A stretch of 64,000 bases of DNA from Ovis canadensis (GCF_042477335.2 NC_091246.1:21635001-21699000); one strand, 5' to 3'. Positions 1 to 13,030 are shown, counted from the stretch's first letter. Made by a program: numbers and translations. Notes: a model not told the origin generated them from the letters alone.

Positions 1-86
1 AGGGAATCTTCCTGACCCAGGGATCGAACCCAGGTCTCCCTCATTGCAGGCAGATTCTTTACCGTCTGAGCCACCAGGGAAGCCCA
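1..86 (-). mobile_element. Bov-A/Bov-tA SINE, cut by the window edge
   Basis: The reverse complement reads as the tRNA-like head of a ruminant Bov-tA SINE: GGCTTCCCTGGTGGCTCAGA, then box-B-like GGTTCGATCC. The rest of the element lies outside the window. Confidence 0.85.
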
Positions 87-107
87 GTTATGATAACTCT
101 TCTTTTA

Positions 108-258
108 TTTATTTATTTGGCTGCACTGAATCTTAAGTGGTAGTATGTGATCTCTTAGTTGCAGCATGCAGGATCTAGTTCCCTGACCAGGGATCGAACC
201 CAGATCCCCTGCATTGGAAGTGAGGAGTCATAGGCAATGACACACCAGGGAAGTCCCA
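108..258 (-). mobile_element. CHR-type tRNA SINE
   Basis: In reverse complement it starts GGGACTTCCCTGGTGTGTC and carries the box-B-like GGGTTCGATCCCTGGTCAGG and the 'ctagatcctgcatgctgcaa' segment typical of cetartiodactyl CHR SINEs. The AT-rich tail lies at the low-coordinate end (TTTATTTATTT). Confidence 0.75.
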
Positions 259-796
259 ACTTTTCTTTATATCACAGACCTTTTTACAACTCAGAGTATT
301 TCTAAGTTTCCCATCAAATTATTTTCTTCCAGGTAAAATACTGTCTTAGCATTCATTTTCTCTTGCGATTTGGGACTGAATATTGATCTTTTTCTCTGCC
401 ATCAATGATAATTGGTTTAAAGAAGCCAAGGTTAGTAGCAAAGAGATTAAATCTCAGAGGGTGCTTTGTGCCCCGGTTCTGTGTTTCTAACGATCTCTAT
501 GTGTGAATCTGTTCTTTCCATCAGAGATTACACAGAGCACTAAACACATCATTTGTAGAGGAAAAGCAACAGCGTTTCAAGACTAAACGTGTGGAAAAGA
601 GGTAAGAAGAGGCCAGTTCCAGGTATCATTTCTGTTTGTTAAAAGCTTAAAGATGCAACTAAGACTCCATGCTCAAGAGGGAAATTATGTACAATAATTC
701 AAATCAAATCAGGACTAAATCGTTGAGAAACAACATATATGTTGTTTCTAAAAAATTGTTGTTTCAAGTAAAAAATATGTTGTTTCAAATAGAAAT

Positions 797-2529
797 CAGT
801 TCAATTCAGTTCAGTCACTCAGTCCTGGCCAACTCTTTGCAACCCCATGGAATGTAGCATGCCAGGCCTTCCTGTCCATCACCAACTCCCAGGGTTTACT
901 CAGACTCATGTCCATTGAGTTGGTGATGCCATCCAACCATTTCATCCTCTGTCATCCCCTTCTCCTCCCAACTTCAATCTTTCTCAGGATCAGGGTCTTT
1001 TCCAGTGAGTCAGTTCTTCACATCAGGTGGCCAAAGTATTGGAGTTTCAGCTTCAGCATCAGGCCTTCCAGTGAATATTCAGGACTGATTTCCTTTAGGA
1101 TTGACTAGTTGGCTCTCCTTGCTGTCCAAGAGACTCTTAAGCTTCTTCTCTAACACCACAGTTCAAGAGCATCAGCTCTTCAGTGCTCAGCTTTCTTTAT
1201 AGTCCAGCTCTCATATCCATACATGACTACTGGAAAAACCATAGCCTTGACTAGACGAGCCTTGGTTGGCAAAGTAATGTCTCTGCTTTTTAATATGCTG
1301 TCTAGGTTGGTCATAACTTTTCTTCCAAGGAGCAAGCATCTTTTAATTTCATGGCTGCAGTCACCATCAGCAGTGATTTTGGAGCCCCCCAAAATAAAGC
1401 CTGTCACCGTTTCCATTATTTGCCATGAAGTGATGGAACCAGATGCCATTATCTTAGTTTTCTGAACATTGACCTTGAAGCCAACTTTTTCACTCTCCTC
1501 TTTCACTTCCATCAAGAGGCTTTTGAGTTCCTCTTCACTTTCTGCCATAAGGGTGGTGTCATCTGCATATCTGAGGTTATTGATATTTCTCCCGGCAATC
1601 TTGATTCCAGCTTGTGCTTCATCCGATCCAGCATTTCTCATGATGTACTCTGCATATAAGTTAAATAAGCAGGGTGGCAATATACAGCCTTGACCTACTC
1701 CTTTCCCGATTTGGAACCAGTTTGTTGTTCCATGTCCAGTTCTAACTGTCATTTCTTGACCTGCATACAGATTTCTCAAGAGGCAGGTTGGGTGATCTGG
1801 TATTCCCATCTTTCAGAATTTTCCACAGTTTGTTGTAATCCACACAGTCAAAGGCTTTGGCACAGTCAATAAAGCAGAAATAGATATTTTTCTGGAACTC
1901 GCTTGCTTTTTGATGATCCAATAGATTTTCGCAATTTAATCTCTGGTTCCTCTGCCTTTTCTAAATCCAGCTTGAACATCTGGAAGTTCACGGGTCACAT
2001 ATTGCTGAAGCCTGGCTTGGAGAATTTTGAGCATTACTTTGCTAGCATGTGAGATGAGTGCAATTGTGCAGTAGCTTGAGCATTCTTTGGCATTGCCCTT
2101 CTTTGGGATTGGAATGAAAACTGACCTTTTCCAGTCCTATGGCCACTGCTGAGTTTTCCAAATTTACTGGCATATTGAGTGTAGCACTTTCACAGCATCA
2201 TCTTTTAGGATTTGAAACAGCTCAACTGGAATTCCATCACCTCCACTAGCTTTGTTCGTAGTGATGCTTCCTAAGACCCACTTGACTTCACATTCCAGAA
2301 TGTCTGGCTCTAGGTGAGTGATTGCACCATTATGGCTATCTGGGTCATGAAGATCTTTTTTGTATAGTTCTTCTGTGTATTCTTACCACCTCTTCTCAAT
2401 ATCTTCTGCTTCTGTTAGGTCCATACCATTTCTGTCCTTTATTGTGCCCATCTTTGCATGAAATGCTCCCTTGGTATCTCTAACTTTCTCTAAGAGATCT
2501 CTAGTCTTTCCCATTCTATTGTTTTCCTC
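797..2529 (-). mobile_element. BovB (RTE) LINE, 5'-truncated, reverse orientation
   Basis: The reverse strand encodes broken reverse-transcriptase frames; the longest is at 1180-1809 and contains the catalytic box RYADDT. The 3' end has the diagnostic gactgaactgaa-type tail (797-825 on the plus strand). A 7-bp direct repeat, tagaaat, flanks it at 790-796 and 2530-2536, consistent with a target-site duplication. Frameshifts and a missing 5' half make it a dead copy. BovB elements move by target-primed reverse transcription and entered ruminants by horizontal transfer (established knowledge). Confidence 0.9.
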
Positions 2530-2639
2530 TAGAAATAGAACAGACCAAAAAATACATATATCTCTACATAGATGGACACTGAAATGCAGCAGAGGCAATA
2601 GATGTTGTACAAAAAGTGCCAGTGTAATCTCTAGGCACA

Positions 2640-2867
2640 AGTGTGCATGCATGCTAAGTCTTCCAGTCATGTCTGACTCTGTGTGCCCTAGAACTGTAGG
2701 CCACCAGGTTTCTCTGTCCATGGTATTCTCCAGGCAAAAATACTGGAGTGGGTTGCCATGCCCTCCTCCAGGGAACCTTCCCGACCCAGGGATCGAACCT
2801 GAGTCTCTTATGTCTCCTGCATTGGCAGGTGGGTTCTTTACCACTAGTGCCACCTGGGGAGCCCCCT
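2640..2867 (-). mobile_element. Bov-A SINE
   Basis: Reverse complement runs from GGGGCTCCCCAGGTGGCACT through GGTTCGATCCCTGGGTCGGG and CCACTCCAGTATTTTTGCC to the gtcagacatgactgg core. The full tRNA-like head and the Bov-A body are present. Confidence 0.88.
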
Positions 2868-2871
2868 AGGG

Positions 2872-3060
2872 TCAAGTATCCAGCTCCAAATCCTGACTCC
2901 TACACTTAACGATATGTGTGGTCCTGGGCAAGTCATTTATTTAACCTCTCTGTACCCCAACTTCCTCATTTATGAAAATGAGATAGAGTACCTACTTTCT
3001 AGAGACTCTAAAAATTGAATAATACATCTAAAGCCCCCCAAACAAAGCTACTTTAGCTAT
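2872..3060 (+). mobile_element. MIR-like SINE
   Basis: Contains the MIR core and 3' pattern: 'cctgggcaagtcatttattt', 'aacctctctgtaccccaact', 'cctcatttatgaaaatgaga' and then the 'tacctacttt' motif. It is an old mammal-wide SINE, diverged but colinear. Confidence 0.7.
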
Positions 3061-5001
3061 TTTACTGTGTACCAAATACACGTAAGACTAAATTCATAAG
3101 TACCACAGGCAATTAATTTCATGCAATATTGCCCCTTTGGCATGTTTCCATTCCCAACTCCTTTCCAGCACTCCCAGGAATATTCAAAATATACAACAGA
3201 CATGTTCTGCTTAATCCATTTCCTGGCACTGTTACTGCAAACTCCCTAGAAAAGAGCATCTCATTAATAGGAAGTAACAGGCATTAAATGCATAATTGAC
3301 ATGTGGAAATTGAAACTCTACACCTTCCCCACATCCAGCCTGTGGAAAACTGTTGCCTTATTCATGGTGGTTAGAGATGTCAGAAGTATTTGGGTCTGGT
3401 ACCTGGCTGGCCTCTGTTTCTTGCTGCCTAAGGCAGCCTCTTGGTCTTTTCTTATGTCCACAGGCTCTGTTCACAGCATTACCTCCAAGCAACTCTTTGT
3501 CGTCTACAGCAGATCTTCAGCTCCAAGCTGAGGATTACCTTAGCTTTCTGGGTAATTTTGAAATCTGACACTCACGCTTCTCATTTGCAATGGACGAGGA
3601 AAAGGGAGTGGAAAACATGATTCTCTTTCATTATCTGTATCTGCTCAGGGGCTGCTGGAGTCCCCGTCTCTGCAATTTGCATCGAGCTTGTCAGAATCAT
3701 TTCAGCTATCTCTACGGCCTCTCTTTCCAGGCAGTGAGCACACACTCCCCCCAGCATGGTCTGTGATCTTCCTGTATCACATTGTGGCCCTGTCAGCAAC
3801 AAACTGTAGGCTAATCAGGTCATAGCTGTTCTATGTCATGTTATGTATATATTTTTTCTACATGCTGTGTATATATTTTTTTTATAATTATTTTTAACAT
3901 AAATGTTTAACCAGAGAGGAACACAAGAAGACATAGCAGCAAAGACACCATCTCACAATAACAAAGCATTTGTTCTCTGGCCTAATAGAAACAGGAAGCT
4001 ACTCGTGATCCCATTTCCAACTGTGATATGACTCCTAGTCACATCTCTCTTGCCTAAATTCAGAACCAAATGTGTCTTTCACTCAACGTATCCATTTTTT
4101 TTTTGCAGATTCCCTTCTGAAATCCCTTATTTTGAGAAGGAGCTAAGATAATACGCCCTCATGGTTTATTGGGCCCTTATTTCCTATGCCACCTCCCTAC
4201 AACCCAACACCCACTTGTAACCTTTCAAACGCAGTGAGTGTTTGGGGGCCCACTGAAGTCACATCTCTTCTGAATGGTCTAGTGGAGTATTGAACCTCAA
4301 AGGTATAAAATTGCCCAGTGAAAACTTTTTAGTGTTAAATTCACTCAACTCACTAGTTACTTTATACTCTAACGCTCAGGAAAGCTTACAGACTACAACT
4401 GAAACACTGTAGAGGCTAACAATATAACAGAGTCATTTCTTCTAGTTAGACACCACATCTGACATTCAGTATCTACCACCTTGCATTCATAAATGGCTCA
4501 GAGCCACGTGTCAGTAATCAGAGCATTAATGATGCTTCCACCTATCACCTATCATGGAGTCCAGTTTTTGCTTATTACTCTATATTATGTTCCCAGATAT
4601 ATACACAAAGCTCTGGAGAAAACCAGACTGGCTATTTCTATTTGCTTGATTTCTGAGGTTGCCTGACATTCTAGGAAAATGTGTTGGTGCATAACTCCTA
4701 GGTTTTTCCCCACTATGAATCATCCCATGATCCTAAAGTTAGGTCTCTTGGCTCAAAAACTTTCTCTCTCTCTTTTTTTTTCTGCAAGAGTATCTGTGCA
4801 AATATCTTTATCTGATACAACTTTACATTCCTCCTCTATGTTCCACATTGATTGAGTAAATATGGTAATAGATAAATGAATGAATGACTAACACATGGGT
4901 TTGAGGAAAGGCCTGGAGAAATTTGCGGGCCATGGCATGAATATTTATTGCTCCTTTTTTACTTAAAGCAGAAGAAAAAAGTAGATATTGCAAAAGACTA
5001 T

Positions 5002-5037
5002 ATACATATATATATATATGTATATATAGAGAGAGAG
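5002..5037. repeat. TA/GA microsatellite
   Basis: Alternating TA dinucleotides (tatacatatatatatat) pass into a short GA run. It lies inside the GRIN3A intron. Confidence 0.8.
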
Positions 5038-6522
5038 ACAGTCCTTAGTTTATTCAGCACGTGATTTTCTGTAAATTTTGGTCTGTCCTTCACTCTACTG
5101 GATTTCCAATATACCTCCTCTTTTCTCTTTTCCTCTCACCTCAAGATATACAAATCATAAACCATATATACAATAATACATACCACAAACAAGATTGTTT
5201 TGAAATTATTCAAATTCAATAGGAAAAAAAATTGAAGAAAGAAAGGGAAACGTAAGGCTAGGAGGAAAATTATAACCATACCTCTGACCTGGTATAAAGT
5301 CAATGGAGCTGTAAGTGGGCTCATTATAAAAATTGTACCCAGCCCAGGACACAGGAAAACTGTGTTACGGTGCCCCCTGTCTATATATATGAGACCTAAA
5401 ACATGAGAAATATTAAAGAACTACAGATTGGCTTAGAAGGTGTTTGTGTGTCTTAATGGCTGGGGGCATGTATCACCAATTTTTGCTGTGAGAGAAATTA
5501 TCTCAATTTATAATGGTTTAAACAACAATGAGTTGCTTATGAATCTATGGGTCAGCTGTGCAGTCTGTCCAGTCTGGGCCAAACTTGGCTGATTGTGGCC
5601 ACACTTGCTCCTTTGCCTACAGCCAGCTTGGAGGAAAGGAGGGAGAAACAGAGCTGGCTGGTCTAGGATGGCCTCAGCTCGTCAACCAGGGAGTCTGGGG
5701 ACTCTCTCTGATGGTCTGTTTTCACCCAGCAGACCAGTCTGGACTGGTTCCACTGGAGCAGCAGGGTTCTGAGAGAGGCAGTGGAAGTTTGCAAGGCTTA
5801 GAACCGCCACCTGCCACTTCTGCCACTTTCTACTGGACAGGACAAGCTATAAGACCAGGCCAAATTCAAGGGGAAGAGAAAACAGACTTTCCCCTTGAAC
5901 CCTCCTTGATAAGGATGAGCTGTGAAGTTACATTACAGAGGGATATGGATGAAAGGAAGAACAAAGGATTATGCCTACTTTCACAATCTTCCACAGGGCA
6001 AAATGAAACAGGATCACCCTGGTAAGTCCTTGTGTTTTTGTTCTTGTCCATGTAACTGAATCAACGTTTATCTCTCCCTTTCCCCCTTCCACTGCAGGTC
6101 CTCCCCTTCTCCTTCTCGTTAGTAAGAGCCCAGGAATAAAGTCTTGATTCAGTTACAATGGATGAGAACACAGACACAAGGACTTAATACAGTGTTTCTG
6201 TTTTATTTTGCCCTGTGGTAGATTGTAAAAGCGATCATAATTCTCCTCCTTCGCCTCCTTCAACAAGGCTGGAAGAAATCAGCAGTCATGTGCTTAAGGC
6301 TCTAATCTGTTCTTGTAACAAAAAACTCTTCTCACTCCATCTGGCTGTCAGTGTATTTCAGAAACCAGACCCCTTCCTCCTGAACCTAGCCATCAATAGC
6401 TCTTTTGCTGTCTACAGCCATCTCAGGGGTGGTGGTAGTTGGTTTAAGAGGAGCCTGAAAGAGGACTGCAAATGTATTTCTCTTTGACTTTCATTATCCC
6501 AGCAAGAATTTGAGGATTTCTT

Positions 6523-6565
<43 letters not shown>
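6523..6565. repeat. (TA)n microsatellite followed by poly-T
   Basis: About 20 uninterrupted TA units followed by a T run, in the GRIN3A intron. Likely length-polymorphic. Confidence 0.95.
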
Positions 6566-6572
<7 letters not shown>

Positions 6573-7169
6573 TATTAAGCTTCAAATCTCAGCTGTCATT
6601 CTCAGCTCACAATGTCATCTCTATAATGGGACACTTTTTGCTGAAACCTGCAGCTTGTATGCTTTTATTCTCCTTAAACTCAAGTAGTGAACATCAGGGT
6701 TGTCCTATGGGACTAAGGATGAATCATATTAGAGTGTCTACTAGCAGAACCATGCTTAGAGTCCAACAGCTGAATAAACAGAATTTCACATCTACCAAAG
6801 CATCATCTTTATAGCCATAGACTGTTTCAATGCAGTGTGGCTTTCTGAGCTTCACTGGCAGGAAAAGAATAGAAAAGCATCTAAGGTTCTTCATAAAAGA
6901 ACATGCCATACCCTGGTTTGTCAGCCCCCCAGGTGATACACCCATTCCAGCATCAGGGCAGCATGAGACTTGTTAAGAAGCTGAACTTCAGTTGAAAAGG
7001 ACTCCTTTTGTCCCCTTGATGCTCCAGCAGGTAGTCTGTCCAAGGCTTTGTGACTCCAGCTCTATCTGCATATCCAGCTCTGTATTATTCACAAGGAAGT
7101 GGCTGAAAGATGGGCAGAGCTAAAATGAATCTAAAGAAGTTCAATCTAAAGTGTCTCTTGGTTTCCTAG

Positions 7170-7509
7170 GTCCAGTGTGGGGCCCCGTCACCTCACCGTG
7201 TGGAATACTTCCAATCTGAGTCATGACAATCGACGAAAGTACATCTTTAATGATGAGGGTGGACCAAACCAGCTGGGCATCCAGATCCACCAGGACATTC
7301 CTCTCCCGCCAAGGAGAAGAGAGCTCCCTGCCTCGCTGACCACCAATGGGAAAGCAGACTCCCACAGCGGGGCTCGGAACTCAGTGATGCAAGAGCTCTC
7401 AGAGCTGGAGAGGCAGATTCAGGTGATCCGCCAGGAGCTGCAGCTGGCCATGAGCAGGAAAACGGAGCTGGAAGAGTATCAAAGGACAAATCGAACTTGT
7501 GAGCCCTGA
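7170..7509 (+). CDS. GRIN3A: GRIN3A (GluN3A NMDA-receptor subunit), terminal coding exon
   Basis: This exon encodes the last 112 residues of the glycine-binding NMDA-receptor subunit GluN3A, a membrane glutamate-receptor subunit that lowers calcium permeability of NMDA receptors. Only the cytoplasmic C-terminal tail is here. The frame reads [20 protein letters not shown] near the start and ends NRTCEP then TGA (7507-7509). A segment at about residues 75-104 of the exon ([16 protein letters not shown] and onward) is a predicted amphipathic coiled coil; the family tail is known to bind intracellular partners. The exon opens in phase 1 after an AG at 7168-7169: one base completes the previous codon, then TCC AGT GTG. 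The upstream exons with the ligand-binding and channel domains lie to the left of the window. The identification rests on near-complete agreement with the mammalian GluN3A tail as I remember it. Confidence 0.95.
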
Positions 7510-7918
7510 GTGGCCACGCTGCTCCCCTCTCTCACTTCCTGGCCTTCCTCTGAGCCCTTGAGACACTTTGTAATGCTCTTTTGTAACTACTGACCAAGGT
7601 GGGGGGAAGCTGAGGTTTGGGTCTTCTTAGAGGTCAAGTGTGCTCTCCTCCAACCTGCAAAGCAGTGGCCAGTCTTCTCAAGCTCATTCCTAGGTCTCCT
7701 GGGTAGGTGTGTTTTTCAGAGCAGGAATCTTAGTCAGGAGTAATGCCATGTGAGGGATCTGTGAAAAACCAGACAACCCCAGCTCCTGTTAACCTTTTCA
7801 CCAGGTGCCACATTACTAATTCTGGTTTTTAGCCCTTTCTGTGCACTATCAACTATAAGAGATAAAAGTGTTAACCATATCTGTGTCTTCTTGGGTTGTT
7901 GGTTTTAATCTTAGTATA

Positions 7919-8036
7919 TGAAAGTGAAAGCCGTTTAGTCGTGTCCGACTCTTTGCGACCCCATGGACTATACAGTCCATGGAATTCTCTAGGCCAGAAT
8001 ACTGGAGTGGGTAGCCTTTCCCTTCTCCAAATCTTA
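7919..8036 (-). mobile_element. Partial Bov-A SINE inside the GRIN3A 3' UTR
   Basis: Reverse complement has GGAGAAGGGAAAGGCTACCC, CCACTCCAGTATTCTGGCC and ending gtcggacacgact. The tRNA-like head is missing. Confidence 0.85.
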
Positions 8037-11000
8037 GTATAAAGCAGGGTTATTCAGGGCTGTGACTTTTGCTACAGCTCCCCAGTCTAGATGTGTCCCC
8101 ACAGTGTGAATGGGGAGCCAGGGAAGAGCTAGAGACACTTGGGATGGGGAGGTGGGTACTTAGAAAAGTCAGCTGAACTCACTCATATCACAGCAGGCTG
8201 ATGACTGATTGGATCAGGCAAGAGCCATGGTTTGAAAAGGGTCCTGGATCTCTGACACCATCCTAACATTGGGTAGGAACATGTTTACATGCCACTATGA
8301 AAGGGGACAGAGATGCAGTGAGCAGGAAGAGGACAGACAGAAGAGGCATTAAAATGTACACCATGCTTTTTGAACAACAAAAAAGAAAGTTTGCTAAGGA
8401 ATGAATAGGGCTTTACTTCTAACTAAGCATCTACACTATAGTGTGTGCCTTTTATAAAGCAAAATGAGAGAGAAAAGCAATGCAAGGATGTGACCTTAGG
8501 ATGAGACTGGGATATTCCTGCTAACTGCCTGCACAGGACATGTGAGCTGGTACTGTGGGTTAATGGAGATGTTTTGCAAGCCATGTACGAGGCTGTTCTC
8601 AGATCAGCAGTCACCTATGTCTTAGCTGTAGGCCTCCCAGAGATGAACCTCAAGCCTGTGTACATCACAAGCTTAAGCATTCAGGAATGTGCCCTGTGCT
8701 TTTCATATCTGTATGGATCCCTACCAAGTCAGTCTTGCAGCCTCATACCCCCTCATCTGTAACAAACTGTGAACAGGCATTGGTCCCTCTGATTCTCCCC
8801 CAAACCCTATCTAATGGTTGATATGAGTAAGCAGTTTCCCCTGTGCCTAGGCACCCCTTTCCCAGTGTACAAAGGCTTGGACATACAGAACAGGAAAGGA
8901 GTATGGACACTATAGAACAATCCTCAACCCCCTAGCACCTCAAAAGGGTGCTGACTGCCAGGGCTCATCCCCAAAGGATGGGGTGGGAAAGGGGGTGGAT
9001 GTGGGCTCAGAAACCTCCTGTTACTGGCACCCCCACGTAACTGACTAAAATGGTCTAAAAATGGGGTGGTCTAAAAATGACTCTTCAAGAAACACTGTTC
9101 TAGAAGTTTGGCTGTTCCAAGCATGAGAATTGAAAAGAAACTTTTATGAGCTTTACTCAAAAGTCTTCAGCACACACCTGCTGATTCACTGTCTATACAG
9201 CCATTCTCACCCCAGGGCACCGTGTCAGACTAGACTTCCTTGTCTATCAATTATTTGCTTTATTTTCTCAGTTGCTTATCATCTTTGCTCCATCCCAATC
9301 AATTTGAAGCCCACAATGACTTAGCACTGTGCCAAGCACTATGTTCTGTAAGTTGCAGATCATTGCAAAAGCTCCTTAAATGCAAAATTTCTTCCCCTAC
9401 TTTTGGATGCAATCCCTGAATTCCCACCAAGAGCTGCCCAGTGCCCCCAGAGAAAGATAACACTTCAAGCTGCAAGTAAGATAACTCTTAAGCAATTAGT
9501 TAGTTGTCTGAGAAACCCCTGGGGTGGATATAAGCTTAGAGAGTCTGATGAGGGAGGGTTCTTCTAATGTTAGACTTCATCAACCACACAGATGAAACCA
9601 TTCAACAATGAGGGGACAGTGAGCCCTGGAAACAGAAAGGACAACTCTGTTTTGAAATGCGCATCCTCCCATGTTCTCACCCCAGACCCAGAAGCAGGTT
9701 TGCAGCTGCTTTTGAAAGACTATGCCCCTTAGCCCTCCAATCCCACCTGCAACAGCTAAGGATGCTCTCAAGACTCTACCACCATGCTCTGCACTGCTAA
9801 CCTCTACAAAGCCCAGAAGGCTGACGTACAGGTGTACCTCAACTCACGTAACAGCCATGCTCCTAAAGTTGTACGTGGACACTTTTATAACTCAGCTCAG
9901 ATTCTGACTACTTGAGAAGCTGGCTACTTAAAGGAACCCAGAGGTGAATTCTTTTGTAAAGAATCCTTTTGTAATGCAATTAATTATCCCTTAATGTATC
10001 TGTTTTGTAAGTTTGGATTTTTGTATATCAGGTTTACCTTAAGCTTCTCTCCTGAGGCATTCTGAGCAGTGGTGATAACATGCCAGACCACCCTGCCCAT
10101 CCACAAAGTAGATGACCAGGGCATGGCTTCTCAAATATCTCCTGATGAACTATGTGGCCAAAACTGCAGCCAGGATGCAGCCAGAAGCTGCAGGGGCTGA
10201 AAGCAGGCTTACTGTTGTCAGCATTGCTTGAATTGCCTCCATGTTCTGGACAAAGAAAAACAAAGAATAGTTGCTTGTGGTGAAATGAAGCAGTCTTCAT
10301 GTTAAGTAGCAATGATTATTTTTATCAGTAGTAATTGAACAGTGTTTTGCAATTTGTGAAAGTGTGTTGTATTTTGTAAAAAGGTTTCATGAAACGGTGG
10401 GTCCTCTGAAATCCTTCCTTCCTTGTTCTGCTCCACCTCTGTTCTCTCAGCTGCCCTCAGGCTCAAGAAATACAAAGATCAGAAGTTTTCAGGTGGAGGG
10501 TAGTTTTCTGGTGAAGAAGAAAGAGGCAGGGGATTCTAACTTGCCTCCTACTGTGGGTAATGTTTCATGAGGTCAGATCTGTTTTTTCCAAGGTCTGCTG
10601 TTGGGAAACCAGGAACATGACAGGCCCACTGTCACACACCCGACCCTGTTTACAAGGGGGAATTCCCGGCCCACGAAGCTTATAATGAATAGGACTGGGT
10701 GAGTTGGGACAGACGGGGCTACTGGTTCATGTAAATAATGAAAACAAGGGCTCTAGAGTTTGGATGCCCAAGGTGGAGGAGCAGGAGGATGCCTTCAACA
10801 ATTGAAGACATGTTGGAAGAAATGTCTGGGCCAGACAAGTGAGGCAGCCAGGGACACAATCGGGTGAAGTCTGGGGGGCGACTCTCCATTATCCGCGGAT
10901 CTTGTTGCACAAACCTTGTTTAGGAGTTGCTGCTTCCATGCCCACCAGATAAGTGGTAAGTGGAGCAGCTGCCAAGCAGGACAGAGCTATGCCATCTGGG

Positions 11001-11497
11001 CAACAGACTTCTCAGTGCTGATGCTGGGTCTATTAGAGCCTTGTGGCTAGTGAGCCCTTCCTTGGTATGCATAAAGACTGAAGGGGGAGAAAATAACAGA
11101 GCCTCTCTTCCTCCCCACTCATATTTTTGATAGGCAAACCAGAAAATTCATCCAGTCCTCAGAAGGGACAGCTTTCTAGTCATCAAAACCACTTCACTCT
11201 GCAGCATTTATTCTTCACCCACCCATGTCCATCTAATCCAGGATGCCCCTATGCTTTTCGTTCCTGTTTTCTGAAAATAACGTACCTATATGTATTTTCT
11301 TAAGGTTTGTAAAGAGTGTTTGCATTGTGTCTTCACTTTAATGTGTGTGCAATCGCTCCACTCCAGGAAGGACTGAAATGCTGTCTTGTGAGCATGAAGT
11401 GAACTGGCTGTTTTGCTCCAGCCACTTTTCTTGTACAATCACGTGGATGGACTAGATGTCCTCAGGACTTTTCCGTCTTCAGTTTCTATGACTGTGG

Positions 11498-11503
11498 AAT
11501 AAA
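11498..11503 (+). terminator. GRIN3A: Candidate poly(A) signal of GRIN3A
   Basis: AATAAA preceded by tctatgactgtgg and followed by a GT-rich stretch (gatgtcctgctggcattgtc) within about 50 bp. It is the best-placed hexamer downstream of the stop codon. Confidence 0.5.
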
Positions 11504-11899
11504 TGTTCAGATAGAAACATTCACTTCCAGATGTCCTGCTGGCATTGTCTCTGGGGACTCAAATGTTGATGTGGCACCAGCCCCTTTCCTAACAGGAGAC
11601 CCAGTGATGCTGTGACTCCTGCCTGTCTCTGGTTCCAAGTGGCACAAAACATGCTGTGCAAACTCAGAGCCCTGGTACCATGAAGTTAAACTGAAACAGC
11701 TTTGTCAGAGAGTCACATCCTAGAGAAAGCCACCATACTAAGAGAGCTCTGAAAAACTGCCTGACCACTCTCATTTACTAATTCAACAAACATTTGCTAA
11801 ACAACTTATATTTATGAGCCAAGTGCTGGAGACACAATTGTAAGATGGACATGGTCTCTAACCTCAGAGACCTTCTCATTTGCCCTTTTCACAACCCGT

Positions 11900-12095
11900 A
11901 AATTGATATAATAGTTGACGTTTATTGAGCACCTATTTTAGAAACTGTGATCTCATTTAATCTTCATTAAAACCTCAAGAGATTGGTACTCTAGAGTAGG
12001 TAAACTAGACTTCTAGTCTAAAAATGGAAAGACGAAGAGGGAATTCTGTGAGTTGCCACAGCTAATAAAAGTAGGGCGAGATTCATATGTAGGCA
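11900..12095 (-). mobile_element. MIR-like SINE
   Basis: Reads in reverse orientation: 'gtttattgagcacctatttt', 'ctcatttaatcttcattaaa', 'gtactctagagtaggtaaac', 'aaaatggaaagacgaagagg' follow the MIR consensus order. Old and diverged. Confidence 0.6.
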
Positions 12096-12479
12096 GAGCA
12101 ATTCTAGGGCAATCATACTATAGTGTCAGAATATTGACTATCACCTGCAAATTCCTCGCCTTCTAACACCTCTCCTCCAGTCTTTCAGCCATACAGCCAC
12201 CTGCCCATGCGTCAGTCTGGCTCCCAGCTCCACAGAAAGCTACTGTGGTAACTGCACCTGCTATGGTCCAGTGAACTCAACACAATAGCCCTTGAGTCTC
12301 ACAGAAATACTGTTTCAGGGATTTCTTTTTGTTTTTCTAGTCCAACCAAGAACTGGTGCAAATTCAGTTCCAGATCACTCAGCAATCCTGCAGTTTCAGG
12401 TATTTTGCAATTTGCTGCTGGCAAACTTGCCATCATGTGTCTGCTAACTGGGTAGATGCATTCTTCACACACTATCTTT

Positions 12480-12678
12480 TGTGTTTTAATCACTAAGTCA
12501 TATCCAACTCTTTGCAATCCCATGGACTGTAGCCTGCCAGGTTCCTGTCCATGAGATTTCTCAGACAAGAATACTGGAATGGGTTGCAATTTCCTTCTCC
12601 GGGGGATCCTCCCAACCCAGGGATCGAACCTGGGTCTCCTGCATTGCAGGTGGATTTTTTTTTACCAACTGAGCTACA
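12480..12678 (-). mobile_element. Bov-tA SINE
   Basis: Reverse complement gives the tRNA-like head with GGTTCGATCCCTGGGTTGGG and the body through CCATTCCAGTATTCTTGTC to the atatgactta end. A T run interrupts the head (12655-12664). Confidence 0.9.
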
Positions 12679-12915
12679 TAAATCAAATCTTATAAAAAAT
12701 ATAGACCTACTATAACCTAGTTCAACCAACTTACCCAAGTCTGTTTTATATCATTCAATCATTCATTTTTTGGATGCTTGTTCTGAGCCAGGCACTGGGC
12801 TGGCTGTTGGAGACAGAAAGATAGAAAGCAGATTCAGATGCCAAGGAGCTCAGTCTGGTGGGGAGACACAAACTGGGAAAACAACATGGTGTGTACTGAT
12901 AAATAAATACGTATT

Positions 12916-13030
12916 GGGGGACTTCCCTTGTGGTCCAGTGATTAGGGCTCTGTGCTCTCTCTGCTGATGGCCCAGGTTCAATCCCTGGTCAGGGAACTAA
13001 GATCCCACAAGTTGACCATCATGGCCAAAA
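12916..13030 (+). mobile_element. CHR-type tRNA SINE
   Basis: Starts gggggacttcccttgtggtc, then ccagtgattagggctctgtg, box-B-like ggttcaatccctggtcaggg, aactaagatcccacaag and ends near catggcc-aaaaa. Standard CHR layout on the plus strand. Confidence 0.85.

Larger units (their letters stand above)
1..7169 (+). other. GRIN3A: Last intron of GRIN3A (3' part)
   Basis: This stretch precedes the GRIN3A terminal exon and ends in a canonical acceptor (a pyrimidine tract then TTTCCTAG at 7162-7169). I see no further GRIN3A exon in it. It holds a truncated SINE at the left edge, a CHR-type SINE, a reverse-oriented BovB LINE, a Bov-A SINE, an MIR-like block and TA microsatellites, each listed separately. 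The rest (about 3050-7169) has no recognisable gene. Open frames such as the one at 5558-6025 lack splice context and similarity that I recognise. Confidence 0.8.
7510..11525 (+). other. GRIN3A: GRIN3A 3' UTR (predicted)
   Basis: No further coding exon follows the GRIN3A stop. The first well-placed AATAAA on this strand is at 11498-11503, which gives a 3' UTR of about 4.0 kb, in line with the long GRIN3A 3' UTR I recall for human. The region includes a partial Bov-A SINE (7919-8036). No open frame in it has support. The extent is inferred; earlier cleavage sites are possible. Confidence 0.6.

Noticed and set aside
1-86. tRNA-like box A/B sequences here and in many other places
   Set aside because: They are the tRNA-derived heads of Bov-tA and CHR SINEs. 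None folds into a full-length functional tRNA that I can support.
5558-6025. 155-codon plus-strand frame in the GRIN3A intron
   Set aside because: No similarity or splice sites recognised. The surrounding DNA looks like an old interspersed repeat.
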